Below are positions 1-10,978 of a stretch of 64,000 bases of DNA, one piece after another. Both the position numbers and the translations under genes were made by a program. Positions within the stretch are counted from its first letter, which is position 1; every line of letters starts with the position of its first letter. The notes beneath the pieces are model-generated. The model saw nothing but the letters and a program-made list of their open reading frames with translations, did not search any database and was not told the DNA's origin. The stretch is from Bimuria novae-zelandiae CBS 107.79 (lineage: Eukaryota; Ascomycota; Dothideomycetes; Pleosporales; Didymosphaeriaceae): the NCBI GenBank assembly GCA_010015655.1, contig ML976709.1, forward strand, positions 230,434-294,433, in the 5' to 3' direction.

Positions 1-105
1 GCATGGTGGGCAGTACCGAATGCGCTCATCAAGAAGCTCATTTACAGCATGCCCAGCCGCCTCTCCGCCGTACGACGCGCGCACGGCTGGCAAACAAAGT
101 ATTAA
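1..105 (+). CDS. Tc1/mariner transposase, C-terminal 34 residues (partial)
   Basis: Reading from base 1 gives a 34-residue open frame ending in TAA at 103-105. It contains LIYSMPSRLSAVRRAHG followed by WQTKY, which matches the conserved C-terminal tail of Tc1-type DDE transposases (LIxSMPxRxxAVxxAxGxxTKY). The catalytic residues would lie upstream of the window, so nothing can be said about activity. The codons show no stop and no CpA-to-TpA bias, so this fragment either escaped RIP or arrived after it. An alternative open frame from base 3 (79 codons) has no family resemblance and is a shadow. Confidence 0.65.
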   Translation, partial: AWWAVPNALIKKLIYSMPSRLSAVRRAHGWQTKY

Positions 106-252
106 GTAGAGAATATCTCCAGCATGACGGAGAATCAAAAATCGTTAAAATCTATATACAAATCGTTAAGTTATGTATTCTTGAAGATGCGCCAAATATC
201 TCCCAATTTGGCCTAGTTCCCACGGTGGTGCAAGACTTTTGACGACCCACTG
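1..252 (+). mobile_element. 3' end of a Tc1/mariner-type DNA transposon
   Basis: The window opens inside the transposase (1-105) and the element runs on to an inverted-repeat end. The end reads, on the minus strand from 252, CAGTGGGTCGTCAAAAGTC, and is followed by TA at 253-254, as expected for the TA target site of this superfamily. Directly after that TA the frame of a Ty3/gypsy reverse transcriptase begins, so the element appears to have inserted into the gypsy copy. The transposase part is GC-normal and not RIP-mutated, unlike the gypsy sequence next to it. The left part of the element lies outside the window. Confidence 0.7.
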
Positions 253-269
253 TAGAGGGGGGTAGCGAT

Positions 270-3195
270 TTTATATTAACTATCGCAAGCTTAACGCTAT
301 TATAAAGAAAGATATCTATCTTATCCTACTTATTTAAGAGACCCTTGCGAGGCTCGCCCGTGCTAAGATATTTACTAAGCTAGACGTATAGCAGGCCTTT
401 TATTGCATTTAACTAGATAAGGAAGTAAAGGACCTAACCACGTTTTATATACGCTATAGTAACTACAAGTATCGTGTGCTCTTATTTAGTCTCTATAATA
501 GACCTGCCACCTTCTAGTAATATATTAACAAGGTACTATATGGCCTACTTAACGACTTTTGCATAGCATATCTGGACGATATCCTTATCTACTTAGAGAA
601 TCTACTATACTATAAGGAGCATGTTACGCAGGTGCTTAAACGACTCCACAACGCTGGTTTACAAGTAGATATTAAAAAGAGCGAGTTTATAGTAACTAGG
701 ACAAAGTTCCTTAGCCTTATTATTAGCACTTAAGGCATTTAGAAGGACCTAGAGAAGATTGCTACTATATAGGACTAGTCTATACTTACATTAGTTAAAA
801 GCATATAGTTATTTTTAGGCTTTTATAACTTCTATCGAACCTTCCTTAAGGACTATAGACGCATTATTAGACTACTTATAAAGCTTCTAAAGAAGGGCGC
901 CTAGCATGTCTTTAGAAAGCAAGAGCTTATAGCCTTTTAGCAAGTTAAAGACCTTATACTATTAGATAACGTATTTACTTATTACTCTCCCTATCGCGTT
1001 ACACGTATAGAAACAGACGCGAGCGATGGTGTTATTACTAGCGTACTTTTTTAGCTACAGGACGACGGACTCTGGCGACCTATAGCCTTTTATTCTAAGA
1101 CAATAAGTGACCCGCAGATAAACTACGATATACACGATAAAGAGATGCTAGTCATGATCTATAGCCTTAAAGAATAGAGATCTTAGCTTATTAGTCTATA
1201 GACGACTAAGCCCTTTAGCGCTATTACTAACTATTAAGCGCTAGAGTACTTCTCTACTAAGCGCGAGCTTACTCCTCGATAGATACGCTAGGCTATAATA
1301 GTAGCTAATTTTAACCTAAAGCTTACCTACTAACTAGGCACTACTAATATAGTGGCTAACGCGCTATTACGTAAGCAGGAGGAACTATAAACTTAGAAGG
1401 AAAAGGATAAGGTAGCTTATATAAGAATCTTCTTACAGGCTAAGTAGCTAGACGTTAACATAGTATAAGAAGCTATAACCTAACTCGCTAACCTAGCTAC
1501 TTAAGAATTATAGGGCCAGGAGCTTAAGATTACTGTAATAGACACCTTTCTAGCCTCTCCCTCTATAGAGGATCCTTATGCCCTTGTCAATTAGGTAATT
1601 AAGGTAAACCAGAATTATAATAGCCTATAAAAGCTAGGGGAAAAAGCTCTATCTAATAACTAAGGACTATAGAAGCTAAATAATTAAGATCTACTCTTAT
1701 ATAAAAATTAACTAGTTGTCTTAGCAGTTAACTTCCTACGCACCTACTTAATCTAAGCCGCCTATGCTACGCAGCTTACTACTTACCTAGGAAAAAGAAA
1801 GACAGCGAAGCTACTTAGAGATTAGTACTACTAGCCAAATCTAGCGAAGGATATAGACACCTATGTCGCTGCCTATAAGGCTTGTTAATAGAGTTATACG
1901 CCCCACAACCGCACCCTAGGACTACTTAAGTTACTACTAATACTAAAGCAAGCATAGTAGGACGTTTTAATAGACTTTAAGTTATTCCCACCTAACAAGA
2001 AAGGGTACGATAACGCCTTTATTATAGTTAACTGCCTAAGCAAGCGCTGCTTCTCACTACCTTACTATAAGACAACCACGGCGGAACAGGCTGCAGATAT
2101 ATACTATCGCTACATCTGGCGCGTGTACGGCCCACCCAAGTCTATTGTCTCTAATTGAGGCCCGCAGTTTATCTTAGTATTTATAAACGAGCTATGCTAA
2201 CTTATAGGCGTTAAGTAAAAGCTCTTAATAGCTTATTATCCTTAGACTAATAGTAGTATAAAAATTATAAACTAGTACCTTAACTAGCGCCTTCGCCTAT
2301 TTATTAACTACTACTAGGATAACTAGTCTAACCTACTACCCTGCATGGACTAGGCTCAGGCTATACTGCCTCATGAGACTACAGGTCTCTCGCCGTACGA
2401 GATCGAGTTCGGACATTAGCCTACACACTACTAGGACTAGGAAGAGCGGACAAAGACCTCGCCTATAACCCGTGAGTAGATGTCCTAAGAGGAAGCGCAG
2501 AACTACGCAAAGGTTTAATACAACGCTGTAAAGCGGGCTATAAAGATAGCTTAGAGAGGGATTATTCATGCCCAGGAGCAACAAGCACGTTAAGTAAATA
2601 AAAAGTAATATAAGCTAGATTTTAAAGTAGGCAATTAAGTCTATATTACGCTAAGAGGCTTTATACCTAATTAGCCTAGTTAGAAGCTTAACTAGTAGAT
2701 ATACGGGCCCTACCTAATTATTACTATAAAAGGATACTCCTACTAAGTTAAGCTTCCGCCGTACATGCATATGCATAATGTCTTCCATGTAGACTACCTA
2801 TAAAAAGCCACTATAGATACACTACCAGGTTAGATAGAGCTAGAAGAGGAGCTAATAGAGGTTAATAGCAACTTAGAATAGCAAGTAGAGGAGATTCTTA
2901 ATAGCTATATTTACTAAAGACATTTATAATATAAAGTCTCCTAGACTGCCTATAATCCTAACCCTACCTAGTACAACGCCCGAGGCTTTGTTAGGGCACT
3001 ATATAAGGTAAAAGAGTATTATAACGCATACCTAGACAAAGCGGGGCTACTATTGTAACTAGACATCTAGCTACGAGCGTATAAGGCCGGCACCTATCTA
3101 GAGATAATAGAGGAAGATAATAAAGCTACAGTTATACTAGTATAAGGCAAGACACAAAGGAGGTAATATAATAAACTTAGAGGACTGCGCCCACC
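270..3195 (+). pseudogene. pol: Ty3/gypsy pol (RT, RNase H, integrase, chromodomain), inactivated by RIP
   Basis: Reverse transcriptase motifs are readable: IFTKLDV with a stop where Arg is usual, a stretch around AFYCI, FCIAYLDDILIY at 554-589, and IKKSEFIVTRTKFL near 670. RNase H shows IETDASDGV (about 1009-1035) and FYSKTISDPQINYDIHDKEM. The integrase core shows IVNCLSKRCF and VYGPPKSIVSN, then PHETTGLSPYEIEFGH. The C-terminal part shows HNVFHVDYL near 2777. Dozens of in-frame TAG/TAA codons make translation impossible. The active-site Asp pair of RT is intact, so decay is by accumulated stops and not by loss of the catalytic centre. Confidence 0.85.
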
Positions 3196-3209
3196 TTAAA
3201 GGGGGGTAA

Positions 3210-3478
3210 TATAACGGCCTAGCATGCTAGTAGGACACATAACCTTGCGTGAGAGGCGCGACTGCCTCACGCTTGGGTGCAGCTACCTTACGCCTAGGCG
3301 TAGTTACCCACGCACCTAGTGTAGCTATCTCGGATAGATAGATGTTCCGTGCCAAGCGGCAGCGCATAAAAGCGCCGCAGGCCTGTGTACCTATAGTCTC
3401 CTCATCTTAGTGTAGCTGAAATAGAGCCAACCTACCTTATCTACTCTCTTGATGCAGGAGCCTGTGCCCGTCCTCACA
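3210..3478 (+). repeat. 3' LTR of gypsy copy A (269 bp)
   Basis: The repeat begins TATAACGGCC (from TGTGACGGCC by G-to-A change) right after the purine run AAAGGGGGG, and ends CCTCACA. An inverted relative at 27335-27579 begins TGTGAGGATGAG on the plus strand and shares long stretches, for example around CTCCTCATCTTAGTG and AGCTGAAATAGAGCCAA. That comparison fixes both ends. The segment stays fairly GC-rich although the neighbouring coding part is RIP-mutated. The 5-base flanks (GGTAA, CTAGC) do not match, as expected for the inner side of a 3' LTR. Confidence 0.75.
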
Positions 3479-4550
3479 CTAGCGAGGCGTACGGAGCATT
3501 ACTATAAGTAATAAAGCCTTATTAGAGGTAGTTATTTAGGTAGTGCTTAATAAGCTATAACTACTCTAGAGATATATTATATAGTAGGCTTAACATTAGC
3601 GTATTATTTATAGTTAGCTTAATATTATAATTAACGCTATTATAGTATAGAGGTAGAATATCTAAGTTCTTTTTTAAAAAAAATATGCGAGGGTCGCGCT
3701 AGCGTAGCCTAGGCGTAGTAGCTTTTTTATAAGGAGCTAGCGAAGTTCCTTCTTTAAATCTAGTAAGTCTGCCTAGCCTAACTCCTCCTCGCGGTCTTAA
3801 ATTAGCTTTTCTACTTTATAAATACTAATATAATTAATAATTATTTCCTTTTATCGCGCGTTAATTACAAATATAATAGCTTTTATAGTATTAATCTTAA
3901 GACCTGCCTTTGCGAGGTCCTCGCGAGAGACAGGTTTAAGGCAAGTTAGCTACTACTCTTGTAATAGTGGCGCTTGGCAGCGGAGCTACTCCTCTATCTT
4001 TGCTAGGTTCTTCTAATAGGTGCGACACTAAGGAGATTACTGCGGTAAGCAATAGATATGCTATATAATAGCTATATTTATAAGCTTATTACGCTAATTA
4101 GCGTCTACTTAGTGCTTAGGATTAATTTCTATAGCATTATCTTATATTAGGATAATAATATCTCTTTTATAGTTAATCTAAATATTTATGTCTTTAAGAA
4201 GCTTGCAGCCGACTATAAAGTTATAGTAGTTAGTATTATAAAAAATAAAGTAAGTAGTAAAGTAATAGTTATTTAGTACTAAGTTAGCTTAAAAGTACTT
4301 ATCTACCTGCCTATTTAGTTAACTATTATACCTAGCTAGAAGAATTACTTTTATATTCTAAATAAGTACCTTAAGTCCCTTTTTAATTAAGTAGAGGTAT
4401 TTAAAGTAAACTAAAATATAGTTACCTACGCCTGTATTAATAAGAGCTTTTAACTTAATTATAAGCCTATTAGTTAAGATAGAGTAAGACTTAATAAAGT
4501 CGCTTTCACTAAAAAGGAGCTCTTGCATATTAGCAGCTCTAGTAAGCTTT
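3479..4550. other. AT-rich decayed repeat, no intact gene
   Basis: This stretch between gypsy copies A and B has no open frame of note. A degenerate minus-strand frame (about 4100-3700) has stops mainly at presumed Gln/Trp codons and looks like another RIP-mutated transposon fragment, but no named domain could be recognised in it. Confidence 0.5.
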
Positions 4551-6380
4551 CTTAAGAAGATAACATCCTTATCTACTTAGAGAACCTACTATATTATAAG
4601 AAGTAAATCGCTTAGGTGCTAATACGTCATTATAATATAAGACTTTAAGTAGATATTAAAAAAGTAAGTTTATAGTAATAAAGATAAAGTTCTTCAGTGT
4701 TATTATTAGTACGCAAGGCATTTGGAAGGACCTAAAAAAGATTACTACTTTATAAGACTAACTAGTACTTATATTAGTTAAAGCTATATAGTTATTTCTA
4801 AACTTTTATAACGTCTACTAGACCTTGCTTAAGAACTATAAACGTATTATTAAACTACTTATAAAGCTCCTTAAGCAGGATGCCTAGCATATCTTTAGTA
4901 GATAAAAGCTCGTAGCCTTTTAGTAAGCTAAAAACCTTATACTATTAAATAATATATTTACTTATTACTCTCTTTATAGCGTAACACGTATAGAGATGAA
5001 TACAAGTAATAGTATTACTACTAGCGTACTCTTTTAACTATAGGATAACGGTTCCTAGTAACTTATTATCTTCTACTTTAAAATTATAAGTAGTTTATAG
5101 ATACAACATAATATTTAAAAGAAATACTTACTATAGTTTATAGTCTTAAGTAGTAGAGGTCTTAGCTTCTTAGTTTATAGACTATTAAGTTATTTAGCGC
5201 TATTACTAGCTATTAAACACTTAAGTACTTCTTAACTAAGACTATAAGAGCTTACTTCACGACAAATACGCTAATCTATAATACTAGTAAACTTTAACTT
5301 TAAGCTTTCTTATTAACTAAATACTACTAACGTAGTAGCTAAAGCAGTATTACGTAAGTAAAAGAAACTATAAACTTAAAAAAATATAAATAAAATAGCT
5401 TATATAAGAGTCTTCCTGTAAGCTAAATAGTTAGATATTAATACTATTTAAATAATAATAGATTAGATTGCTAACCTTACTATTTAAGAACTATAGTAAA
5501 TGTTTAAGAATATAGTCTTTAATACCTTTATTATTTTTTCCTTTCTAGAGGACCTGGATGCCCTCGTTAATAAAGTAATTAAAGTAAATTAAAACTACTA
5601 TAGCCTATAAAGACTATAAGAGAAGGCTTAAATAGATTTTTAAGTACTATAAAAGCTAAATAATTAAAGTTTACTTCTATACTAGGGCTAATTAGTTATT
5701 GTAGTAGTCTACCTCCTACGTACGTATCTAATTTAAGCTATTTATATTACGTAGATTACTACTTACCTAGGAAGATGCAAGACCTCTAAACTACTTAAAA
5801 ACTAGTACTACTAATTAAATATAATTAAGGACGTAAATATCTACGTAGCTACTTATAAGGTTTACTAATAAAGTTACGTATCTCGTAATTATATCCTAAA
5901 ACTACTTAAATTACTAGTAATACTTAAATAAGTATAGTAGAATATTTCAATAGACTTTAAGTTATTTTCGCCTAATAAGAAATAATATAATAACGCTTTT
6001 AATATAAAATAACTGTAGTAGAATAGGCTATAAATATATAATATTACTTATTTCGCGCGTGTACAGCCTACCTAAGTTTATTATTTCTAATTAGGACCCG
6101 CACTTTGTCTTAACATTTATAAGTAAACTATACTAACTTATAAATATTAAAAAAATAGCTCTTAATAGCCTATTATCCTTAAACTAATAGTAGTATAGAA
6201 ATTATAAACTAGAACTTTAACTAGCACCTTTACCTATTTATTAATTACTACTAAAACAACTAGTCTAACCTACTACATTATAAGACTATAGATCTCTTAC
6301 TATATAAGATTAAATTTAGACATTAGCTTACTTACTACTAAAAATAATAGAAGTAGATAAGGACATTACCTAGGTACGTG
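4550..6380 (+). mobile_element. pol: Ty3/gypsy retrotransposon, copy B (truncated, heavily RIP-mutated)
   Basis: From about 4555 the sequence aligns by eye with copy A from about 575 onward (for example ATCCTTATCTACTTAGAGAA in both) in the same orientation, and stays collinear through RNase H and integrase to about 6375, which corresponds to about 2480 in copy A. It is more degraded than A: several CpG and CpA sites kept in A are TpA here, and small deletions occur (near 6000-6060 part of the integrase is lost). The copy is cut at both ends: no LTR, 5' RT region or chromodomain is seen. Its right end is the border to the GC-normal gene island. Confidence 0.8.
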
Positions 6381-7939
6381 ATCAAACAATCAACTACATG
6401 TATTGCATGCCACTGGCCGACTGCTGGTGCATATTATGTCGCATGCATGAATTAGAGCCTTTCCTTCAGCCTTGAAATGTGAGGTATTTATGCCTGCGTT
6501 GATAGACAGTTTTGTTATGTTTGACACTAGGTTTGATAAGTTACCAGGTTATTCTGCCGGACGCGGTGAGATACATTGTTTACCAACACTCTCCCGTACA
6601 ATTAGCTGGCGTCTCCAATTACTTGGCCCTACACCCTATCAGACGGGGATTTTGTTAAGTTGCTACCAGAGAGGGCTTACTTCGGAACGCAATGTTACGG
6701 AATACGTCCGTGGTGTAACTGGCAGTATTTCCACTTTGATATTTTTCGGGTAGCCGTTCTTTCTTTGGGATATAGCAATTTTGGACGCGATGCTACTCGA
6801 ATCTCTCCCTTAAACTCTTCTGGCTACGCCAGCACATACCAAGTTCGCGTTACCGTGCACTTCTACGACAGGCGTTATGGCAACAAGAGCACCGTCAACG
6901 TTCCCACCCAACGGGTAGTGCAGCTAATGCCCGCACTGATCAATAATCCTCGGCAGCCAATCTCTACGCGTTCTACAGTGTGGGTGCTGTATCTATTCTC
7001 GAAATAATTTGTGAGTTTCCGTTGTGATGGACATCTTACAAATGATACATCGGGATAAGAGCAGAGATGAAGAGAGTTGCAGAGTCGATCTCCTGAAAGC
7101 AATTAACCCTGTGGTCTTGCCATTGGACGGTATTTAACAGCACAAAAGACCCCAAATGTAACCAGTACAGGACGGAAGCCTAAAAGTGGACAATAAAAAG
7201 GCAAGACATGCAGATGTCGTGTAGGGTATGATATTCTACCAACAATGGGAAGAATACCGTGGCATACAGTACAGAACAGACTAATCTGCTTATAATTGAG
7301 ATGTAATCGATATTCGCTAGGGTTGTCGCCACCTTCAGATCTGTCTTGTCGACGTCGCCAGCGAAAGCTCCAGTCCCTGATAGAGTAGCCCCCAGTTCCC
7401 ATTCTCTACTGCTGCGAGATCGTTTAGCTACGCCAAGACTCTTGCCAGCCACGGTGGAAGAGGAACGGTGGGGTTTTTTGGCTGTTATAGCGGATATGGC
7501 GGGCATTGCCACAGAAAGAGATCCGAAAATCTGTGTATAAACAAACCGAATGTTGAGGAGGAACAGGCACACGGTTCGAGATCATCCTGGCTTGTCAAAC
7601 TGCATATAATACATGGGCGATGAAGGTCCGGCGTCAGTAAGTCAACCCGGTGCCAGTAAGCCAACGCCTACGAAGGCACCATTCACCCGTGCCACCCGTG
7701 CCACATACGCGCCCACCTTTTTAGCAGGTCCACACACGCGTCTTTTTATAAACTTACTCAAAGTTCACCCAATCGTTGTAGAGACGCGACGCTCTTCGTG
7801 ACCTCGACAATTCGCAGCGCCTCTCTTCCAGATTCAGCTTCCCAGATACCGGCTCCGAATGCACACTTAGTGTTCGCCATCAATGCATCAAGCTCAGCAC
7901 CGAAATTCGTACTCCCTGCTTGTCCATCTTCACGGCATC
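6381..7939. other. Gene-poor start of the GC-normal island
   Basis: Base composition becomes normal at about 6390. Open frames of 60-130 codons occur on both strands, the largest at 7180-7572 on the minus strand, but none shows a recognisable domain, convincing splice structure or codon pattern. A short unrecognised gene cannot be excluded. The last few hundred bases before 7940 should contain the promoter and 5' leader of the DUF829 gene. Confidence 0.4.
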
Positions 7940-8818
7940 ATGTCGCATGCCCCGCTGGAACCAGTCACCACTCCAAACCCTCTCTCCTTCATGAACAAGC
8001 TCGGCCCGCTTGTCTCCTTCTACCAGCCACCAGAGGCTTCAAGCACGCGTGCAGACCACCAACCGCGCCTCATCATCGTCGCTAGCTGGACCGACGCCAA
8101 AGATACTCGCATTGCCAAGTACACAACCAAATACCGGGCCATGTATCCCGCTGCTCAAATATTGCTCCTTCGGAACACCATGTCATGCCAATTTCGCCCA
8201 TCTCAGATCGGGCCTGCCATGAAAGTCGCCACCCACGTTGTTCGCGCCGCGTTCCAGACAGCAGTGTCGTCTTCTTCGCCACCTCTTCTCATTCACATCT
8301 TCTCCAACGGCGGCTCATCCAGCGTCGCAAACCTGTACGAGCAATTCGCTACCACAGCAGGCCACAACGAAGATAAGCGGCTTCCCCCGCACGCCACTGT
8401 CTTTGATTCGTCCCCAGGCATTTACCAAATCACTCGCGCCGTGGCCTACATGAATGTCGGTCTTCCGTACTTTCAGCAGCTGATGGCTGCGCCTTTCTGG
8501 TACGCTTTCGCCGTGTTCTGGAGCGCCGGGATGGCTCTCCGCTTCTTGCCTAATTCTTTGGAGCACTGGTATAAGTCGCATAACGAGCATGTGGGGAACG
8601 CGGCTGAGGTGAGGCGGGTGTATATATACAGCGCTGATGATGCGATAATCGACCATAAAGTTATCGAGGCACACGCGAGCGAAGCCAAAAGGAAAGGATT
8701 TTCTGTCGCGTTGGAGAGATATGAGGGGTCGGCGCATGTTGCTCACCTACGTAAAGATGAGGATCGGTACTGGGGAATTGTGAGGAGAGCTATGGAAACT
8801 TATAGACTGGAGAGGTAG
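7940..8818 (+). CDS. DUF829/TMEM53 (PaxU-like) alpha/beta-hydrolase-fold protein
   Basis: A single uninterrupted exon encodes 292 residues. I chose the ATG at 7940 (MSHAPLEPV) over one 57 bases upstream, because family members begin shortly before the Leu/Pro-rich segment that precedes the first beta strand. Family landmarks are clear: RLIIVASWTDA, KYTTKYRAMYPAAQILLL, then HIFSNGGSSS with the presumed nucleophilic Ser near residue 122, FDSSPG, and a late YSADDAIID and GSAHVAHLR giving a possible Asp and His. The family includes TMEM53 and the PaxU proteins linked to indole-diterpene clusters, but no biosynthetic cluster is seen here, so a role in secondary metabolism is not supported. Substrate unknown. 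It ends about 400 bases from the convergent next gene; that gap holds nothing recognisable. Confidence 0.85.
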   Translation: MSHAPLEPVTTPNPLSFMNKLGPLVSFYQPPEASSTRADHQPRLIIVASWTDAKDTRIAKYTTKYRAMYPAAQILLLRNTMSCQFRPSQIGPAMKVATHVVRAAFQTAVSSSSPPLLIHIFSNGGSSSVANLYEQFATTAGHNEDKRLPPHATVFDSSPGIYQITRAVAYMNVGLPYFQQLMAAPFWYAFAVFWSAGMALRFLPNSLEHWYKSHNEHVGNAAEVRRVYIYSADDAIIDHKVIEAHASEAKRKGFSVALERYEGSAHVAHLRKDEDRYWGIVRRAMETYRLER

Positions 8819-9217
8819 GGAATTGCAGTTTTGGTATGGAACGTTTCTATAATAGGTGTCTAAGAGCGGGATGTTGAATATAGAAGCGTTGGATATGTTG
8901 ATAGTACTTATATAAGGACTATAATCTACGTAGTAGAATCAAGACGGATTTCGACTGTATACCAATACTTTCAAACCCATTCTAGAAGTCATAATCAATC
9001 TTCTGGCGGCACTGATATGTCGTGCATTATCGATTTCGCTCCTGCCTGAGGCTTGAGGCGGTTCTTCCATGATCAATTATATATTCAGAGAGCGATGAAC
9101 CACGAAATTACCATTCTGAGACCCATTGCACCGCTTCTGTGCCAATAACTTTGACTGCACCAGTATCCCAATGCTCAGCTTCCAATCCGCCAACGCCTGT
9201 GCCATGCAGATCTGCCA

Positions 9218-10978
9218 TCACCACATCTCCCACACCGCATCAGGCAGCACCGTCCGCATAATCCGCCAATGACTCACTGCCCCATCATTATGATATTTCT
9301 CCAGCTCACCCACATCCGCCCTCGTCATCTCCTTCCCACCCCGCTCCTTAGGCATATACTCATACGCAATCTCCAACTGCGGCTTCGGCTCAAGGTAGCT
9401 CTTCCTAGCCAAGCTACCCAAGAAATCCTTTTCCATCGGTGCGCGGAACGTCAGCGCAGCCTTGCCTTTCCCGCCATCGTTCTTCACGCAGAACACAACC
9501 ATATTGATGAAATCCGCATCGCCGGGCTTGTGGTCCGCCGAAGGCGGCTGGTCGCGAAAAAGGCGGCAGGCCGGGAACACGGCGTGGATGGTATTGAGGA
9601 CGAGCTGAGTGGAGCCGAGAGCGAGGTCGCCCGCGTAATTGATAGCTACCACACCGTCTTCGTGCAACAAGTCGTACAAGCCAGTGAGGAACTCCTTGGT
9701 GAAGAGTGCGACGGGCTCGGCGCCACCGGTGAAGACGTCGTGGATGATGTAGTCGTAAGACGCCGGGGTTGAGCGCGATGTGCGGTCTACGTACGCGACC
9801 GCGTCGTCGATGACGGCCGTATGCTTGGGAGAGAGCGAGAAGTAGCGAGTTGCGTAGGCGTGGACTACGGGATCGAGCTCGACGATGGTAGTGTTGATGC
9901 TGTGCGCGATGAGGGCATTCGGCGCGGTGCCGATGCCTAAGCCGATTACGAGGGCGGATTTTTGGCTATCTGGCAGGGCAGCAGCTGGCTCCTCGATTCC
10001 CCTGTTCTCGACGAGGCGGACTGCTTCGAGGAGCACGAAGACGGAGAAGATGGTCTCGCGTTGGCGCTGGCCTTTCGCGTAAGCTTCCGGGGTAACGAGC
10101 CACTCACCACCAAGGAGAGAGTGGTCGCAACGCAGGATACGGAAGGCGATATCGGCTTGGCTCTCGAGCACGGAGACATAACCTGTGTTGGACTCCTGGC
10201 GGGCGAGGATGGTGAAATTTTGAGTGGAGAGGGACGCGTTGGCCTTGATAAAGGCCGATTCGGACGGATGATGGGGATTTGCCCAAAGCGTGTGCAGGAT
10301 TGCTGGGAAAGCGAAGAGAATGATCCGCGAGGGAGTGAGAAAAGCCGAGATAGACGCCAACAGCATTTGAAACCCGATTCGAGTGAAGTAGATGTGATTT
10401 CCAACAAACGTAGGAATGATGGAGCTGGCGATCTTGGATGTGGTGGACACGGTCGTGTATGAGATCATTGGAAGCATGATCTGCTTGAGTGAATCAGGAA
10501 GGTTGAACTTGGTCAGGTCGATGCAGTCGAGCAGTTCAAAAGCGGCATATATCGACAGGAAAAGTAGCGGGAAGTATGTTACAGATTCAACGATCATTGG
10601 ACCGTATTCAATCCCTAGCTGGCTGCTGTGCTGGAACAGGAAAAATTGGATAACCGGTGTCCAGTATGCGATAACTGCAATGTACTCTGATATGGAGTCC
10701 GACACGTACTTCTTCAATGAATTCCGTGCAACCAATGCCGCGATGGCTGTGAAAGTCATGCTCCTCTGGTGGTGGAGTGACGAAGGTATCGAACCATACA
10801 CAGGCGATAGGTTCAACTGGGAGATGGGTGAAGCGATTCCAGCAATTAACAGGAGTGCTGTCGCCCTCCCCACGCTCGTGAGTAATGTTAACATGGGCAA
10901 CTTTTCGGTCTGTTTCTCGGCCTGTTTCGACTGCTTCGCCTCTTTGGGCTTCTTCGGGGTCTTTTGCCTCGTAGACAT
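9218..10978 (-). CDS. Membrane protein with C-terminal spermidine-synthase-like (SAM-fold) domain
   Basis: A single exon of 586 residues. The first ATG is at 10978 (MSTRQKTPKK); the in-frame sequence upstream of it offers only a TTG. A Lys-rich cytosolic start is followed by several hydrophobic segments between about residues 30 and 235, then a soluble C-terminal half. The latter has a nucleotide-binding motif VIGLGIGTAPNAL (about 344-356), an acidic strand end IVELDP (about 365-370) and SYDYIIHDVFTGG (about 407-419), the layout of the spermidine/spermine synthase superfamily. True aminopropyltransferases are soluble, shorter and have a DSSDP-type active-site loop; here that loop reads HDVFTGG, so polyamine synthesis is doubtful and another methyl- or aminopropyl-transfer role is possible. 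The gene is divergent from the CCDC97-like gene. Confidence 0.8.
   Translation of the reverse strand: MSTRQKTPKKPKEAKQSKQAEKQTEKLPMLTLLTSVGRATALLLIAGIASPISQLNLSPVYGSIPSSLHHQRSMTFTAIAALVARNSLKKYVSDSISEYIAVIAYWTPVIQFFLFQHSSQLGIEYGPMIVESVTYFPLLFLSIYAAFELLDCIDLTKFNLPDSLKQIMLPMISYTTVSTTSKIASSIIPTFVGNHIYFTRIGFQMLLASISAFLTPSRIILFAFPAILHTLWANPHHPSESAFIKANASLSTQNFTILARQESNTGYVSVLESQADIAFRILRCDHSLLGGEWLVTPEAYAKGQRQRETIFSVFVLLEAVRLVENRGIEEPAAALPDSQKSALVIGLGIGTAPNALIAHSINTTIVELDPVVHAYATRYFSLSPKHTAVIDDAVAYVDRTSRSTPASYDYIIHDVFTGGAEPVALFTKEFLTGLYDLLHEDGVVAINYAGDLALGSTQLVLNTIHAVFPACRLFRDQPPSADHKPGDADFINMVVFCVKNDGGKGKAALTFRAPMEKDFLGSLARKSYLEPKPQLEIAYEYMPKERGGKEMTRADVGELEKYHNDGAVSHWRIMRTVLPDAVWEMW

Larger units (their letters stand above)
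255..3478 (+). mobile_element. RIP-degraded Ty3/gypsy retrotransposon, copy A (3' part of pol plus 3' LTR)
   Basis: The degenerate frame runs in chromoviral gypsy order: reverse transcriptase (about 270-900, YLDD at 569-580), RNase H (about 1000-1380), integrase (about 1750-2400), then the integrase C-terminal and chromodomain-like part (about 2620-3195). A purine run at 3198-3206 and an LTR at 3210-3478 close the element. Gag, protease and the 5' LTR are missing, apparently displaced by the Tc1-type insertion at the window start. Stops are almost all TAA or TAG where Trp or Gln is expected, so RIP explains the decay. Confidence 0.85.

Noticed and set aside
6472..7007. Overlapping open frames of 93 and 115 codons on the plus strand
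   Set aside because: No domain, no codon bias, overlapping in two frames, and no credible splice sites to a larger gene.
7180..7572. 130-codon minus-strand open frame
   Set aside because: No recognisable family; overlaps a plus-strand frame of similar quality, so it remains unsupported.
9269..10462. Plus-strand frames of 166-167 codons
   Set aside because: They are shadows of the minus-strand spermidine-synthase-like gene.
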